Positions 7,437-8,547 of a stretch of 8,547 nt of DNA are shown here, one piece after another. Position 1 is the first letter of the stretch. Every line of letters begins with the position of its first letter. The stretch is from a bacterium. GTDB lineage: Bacteria; Fidelibacterota; UBA2242. The translations under genes and the position numbers were made by a program. The stretch is from positions 1-8,547 of the forward strand of contig JAHIOG010000098.1 in assembly GCA_018895675.1 (NCBI GenBank), in the 5' to 3' direction. The notes beneath the pieces are model-generated. The model did no database searches. It was not told where the DNA came from and worked only from the letters and a program-made list of their open reading frames with translations.

Positions 7437-8495
7437 TTAGAAATAAATCGAGAACATTAGTTCCTGAGTGTAATTCAAAAGACCAAAATCACCATAAGCA
7501 TAATCCAATGAAAACTCAAATCCGCTTATTGTATGCCGGATACCTGCTCCTAACGTTATCCCTTCCTCACTATCTTTTAATAATAACGATTTATAACCAC
7601 CCCGTAACGCTATGAGATCAGCAATAATATATTCCACTCCTAAATTCATGTATTGTGCGTTATCATTAGGAACAACAGCATCAACCGCTACTTTTAATCT
7701 GCTGCTATTTAACTTTATTACGTCCATTGCAACGCCCACCCGGAATGTTAAAGGGAGTTGAAACGGCTCGGTTTTCAAATTTGCTAGAATCTTGTCATTA
7801 TTGCCTGTTTCATCAGGTGAAACGTCATAGTCCACTTCAGTATCTATACCTGATAATTGCATGCTTCCGCCAAAATTAGAAATACTCATCCCAATGACCA
7901 TATCGTTAAAATTCGTGCGAAAAAGAGTTCCGAAATCGACCGCATAGGTGCTGGCAGACATCTTATAAATCTGTTGCTGGATATATTTAACATTAAACCC
8001 GATTGCAAAACGGTCTGTGAGATTTGTCCCGTAAGCAAGCGATAATGCTAAATCGCTGGCGGAAAAATATTCACCGGTGCCATCCTGTTCATAAACAGTG
8101 CGAACCTTCATATCATCCATTGTTAATGACGTCAACGATGCGCCGATTGCGCCATAATTTCCTAAAGGCACGGTTACTCCGGCAAAATTGAAATTTACAT
8201 CCGCAATCCATTTAGTATGCGAAATCATAAAAGCGTTTTTGGGTAATTTTGTAATACCTGCAGGATTCCAGAATAAAGCGGATACATCATCAGAAATACC
8301 AACAAAAGCGCCTCCCATTGATTTGCCGCGCGCGCCAACCTCTATTGAAAGAAACGGCGCGGCAGTCATACCCGTTTTCGTCATAGACGAACCGTATGAC
8401 GAATAGGTAAAAATAATAGATACAAATGCTACGACCAGTTTAATCTTAAATTTCATTTTCAATTTTTCCCTCATCTTATCATTTAAATTTTGCAT
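7437..8495 (-). CDS. PorV/PorQ-family (UPF0164-like) outer-membrane beta-barrel protein, canonical copy
   Basis: This 352-residue protein has the hallmarks of the PorV/PorQ (UPF0164) family. A hydrophobic signal segment lies at about residues 18-36. It is followed by GARGKSMGGAF (54-64), the signature ALFWNPAGI (73-81), TGEYFSASDLALSLAYG (about 140-156), VKYIQQQI (169-176) and AVDFGTLF (185-192), and the chain ends in Phe as an outer-membrane barrel should. In T9SS bacteria PorV escorts substrates carrying a C-terminal sorting domain at the outer membrane; a transport role close to that is inferred here. It is clearly paralogous to the barrel at 1131-73 (shared VRTxY, DGTGE/EGTGE, LTDxF, KYIQ and DFGxxF blocks in the same order). 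The ATG at 8495 has a weak AAGTGAG about 6 nt upstream and lies 15 nt after the previous stop. A shorter start at 8456 (MKFKIKLVVAF, 339 residues) would give a cleaner signal peptide, but its GAGG is about 12 nt away. Family call firm, start less so. Confidence 0.9.
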   Translation of the reverse strand: MQNLNDKMREKLKMKFKIKLVVAFVSIIFTYSSYGSSMTKTGMTAAPFLSIEVGARGKSMGGAFVGISDDVSALFWNPAGITKLPKNAFMISHTKWIADVNFNFAGVTVPLGNYGAIGASLTSLTMDDMKVRTVYEQDGTGEYFSASDLALSLAYGTNLTDRFAIGFNVKYIQQQIYKMSASTYAVDFGTLFRTNFNDMVIGMSISNFGGSMQLSGIDTEVDYDVSPDETGNNDKILANLKTEPFQLPLTFRVGVAMDVIKLNSSRLKVAVDAVVPNDNAQYMNLGVEYIIADLIALRGGYKSLLLKDSEEGITLGAGIRHTISGFEFSLDYAYGDFGLLNYTQELMFSIYF

Positions 8496-8510
8496 TACAT
8501 ACTCACTTAT

Positions 8511-8547
8511 TTATTTACCAAATTCCATAGTTATTCCCAGTTGCAAC
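8511..8547 (-). CDS. 3' end of an upstream gene, probably an outer-membrane beta-barrel (TonB-dependent receptor-like)
   Basis: Only the last eleven codons and a TAA stop (8513-8511) are inside the window. Read on the minus strand from 8546 they give LQLGITMEFGK. This has the alternating pattern of a C-terminal beta-signal strand ending in an aromatic residue, as in TonB-dependent receptors and related barrels of FCB bacteria, although two residues follow the Phe. The next gene starts 15 nt after this stop on the same strand, which fits an operon. A second frame is also open to a stop here (VATGNNYGIW, TAA at 8517-8515), so the frame choice rests on strand-like character alone. Because every other gene in the window encodes an envelope protein, an outer-membrane barrel is reasonable, but the fragment is too short to prove it. 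Confidence 0.45.
   Translation of the reverse strand, partial: LQLGITMEFGK

Overview
This AT-rich window (roughly 40% G+C by eye) has all its recognisable genes on the minus strand, so it is read here from high to low coordinates. Every gene encodes a protein predicted to be exported to, or across, an outer membrane: a TonB-dependent receptor, two PorV/PorQ-type (UPF0164-like) outer-membrane barrels, and a 1107-residue secreted protein with a FlgD-like / type IX secretion (T9SS)-like C-terminal domain. This combination, and the wording of the secreted protein (VVPNPYVAT near the C-terminus, TDKDESDQIGLTGF in the middle, GRFAVIK at the end), points to an uncultured member of the FCB superphylum (Marinimicrobia, KSB1 or Calditrichota-like). 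It does not look like a typical Bacteroides-type genome. The lineage is inferred from protein style only.

Layout in the direction of transcription: (1) 8547-8511, the last residues of an upstream gene, probably the final beta-strand of another outer-membrane barrel. (2) 8495-7437, a canonical PorV/PorQ-like barrel, starting 15 nt after that stop. (3) 7427-7236, a 63-codon ORF with a signal peptide and a short N-terminal motif, which I read as a truncated or decayed N-terminus of the same family as the big secreted protein. (4) 7235-7106, a 130-bp AT-rich gap, the only sizeable non-coding stretch and the likeliest place for an internal promoter. (5) 7093-4478, a TonB-dependent receptor with an N-terminal carboxypeptidase-regulatory-like domain. 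(6) 4481-1158, the secreted protein, whose ATG overlaps the receptor's TGA (ATGA). (7) 1131-73, a second, more divergent PorV-like barrel with a strong Shine-Dalgarno sequence 26 nt after the previous stop. The last 72 bases (72-1) hold no gene and no convincing terminator hairpin.

How the genes may work together (inference): receptor, secreted protein and PorV-like barrel form a tightly packed unit. In well-studied T9SS bacteria, PorV shuttles proteins bearing a C-terminal sorting domain from the translocon to the attachment machinery, and TonB-dependent receptors import ligands captured at the surface. A plausible model is that the second PorV-like barrel serves the secreted protein and that this protein works at the surface with the receptor. 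The upstream genes (receptor-like tail, PorV-like barrel, truncated secreted-protein N-terminus) look like a second, partly decayed and rearranged copy of the same three components. There are no tRNA or rRNA genes, CRISPR arrays, insertion sequences or phage genes. No enzyme active site is recognisable, so the substrate of the system is unknown.
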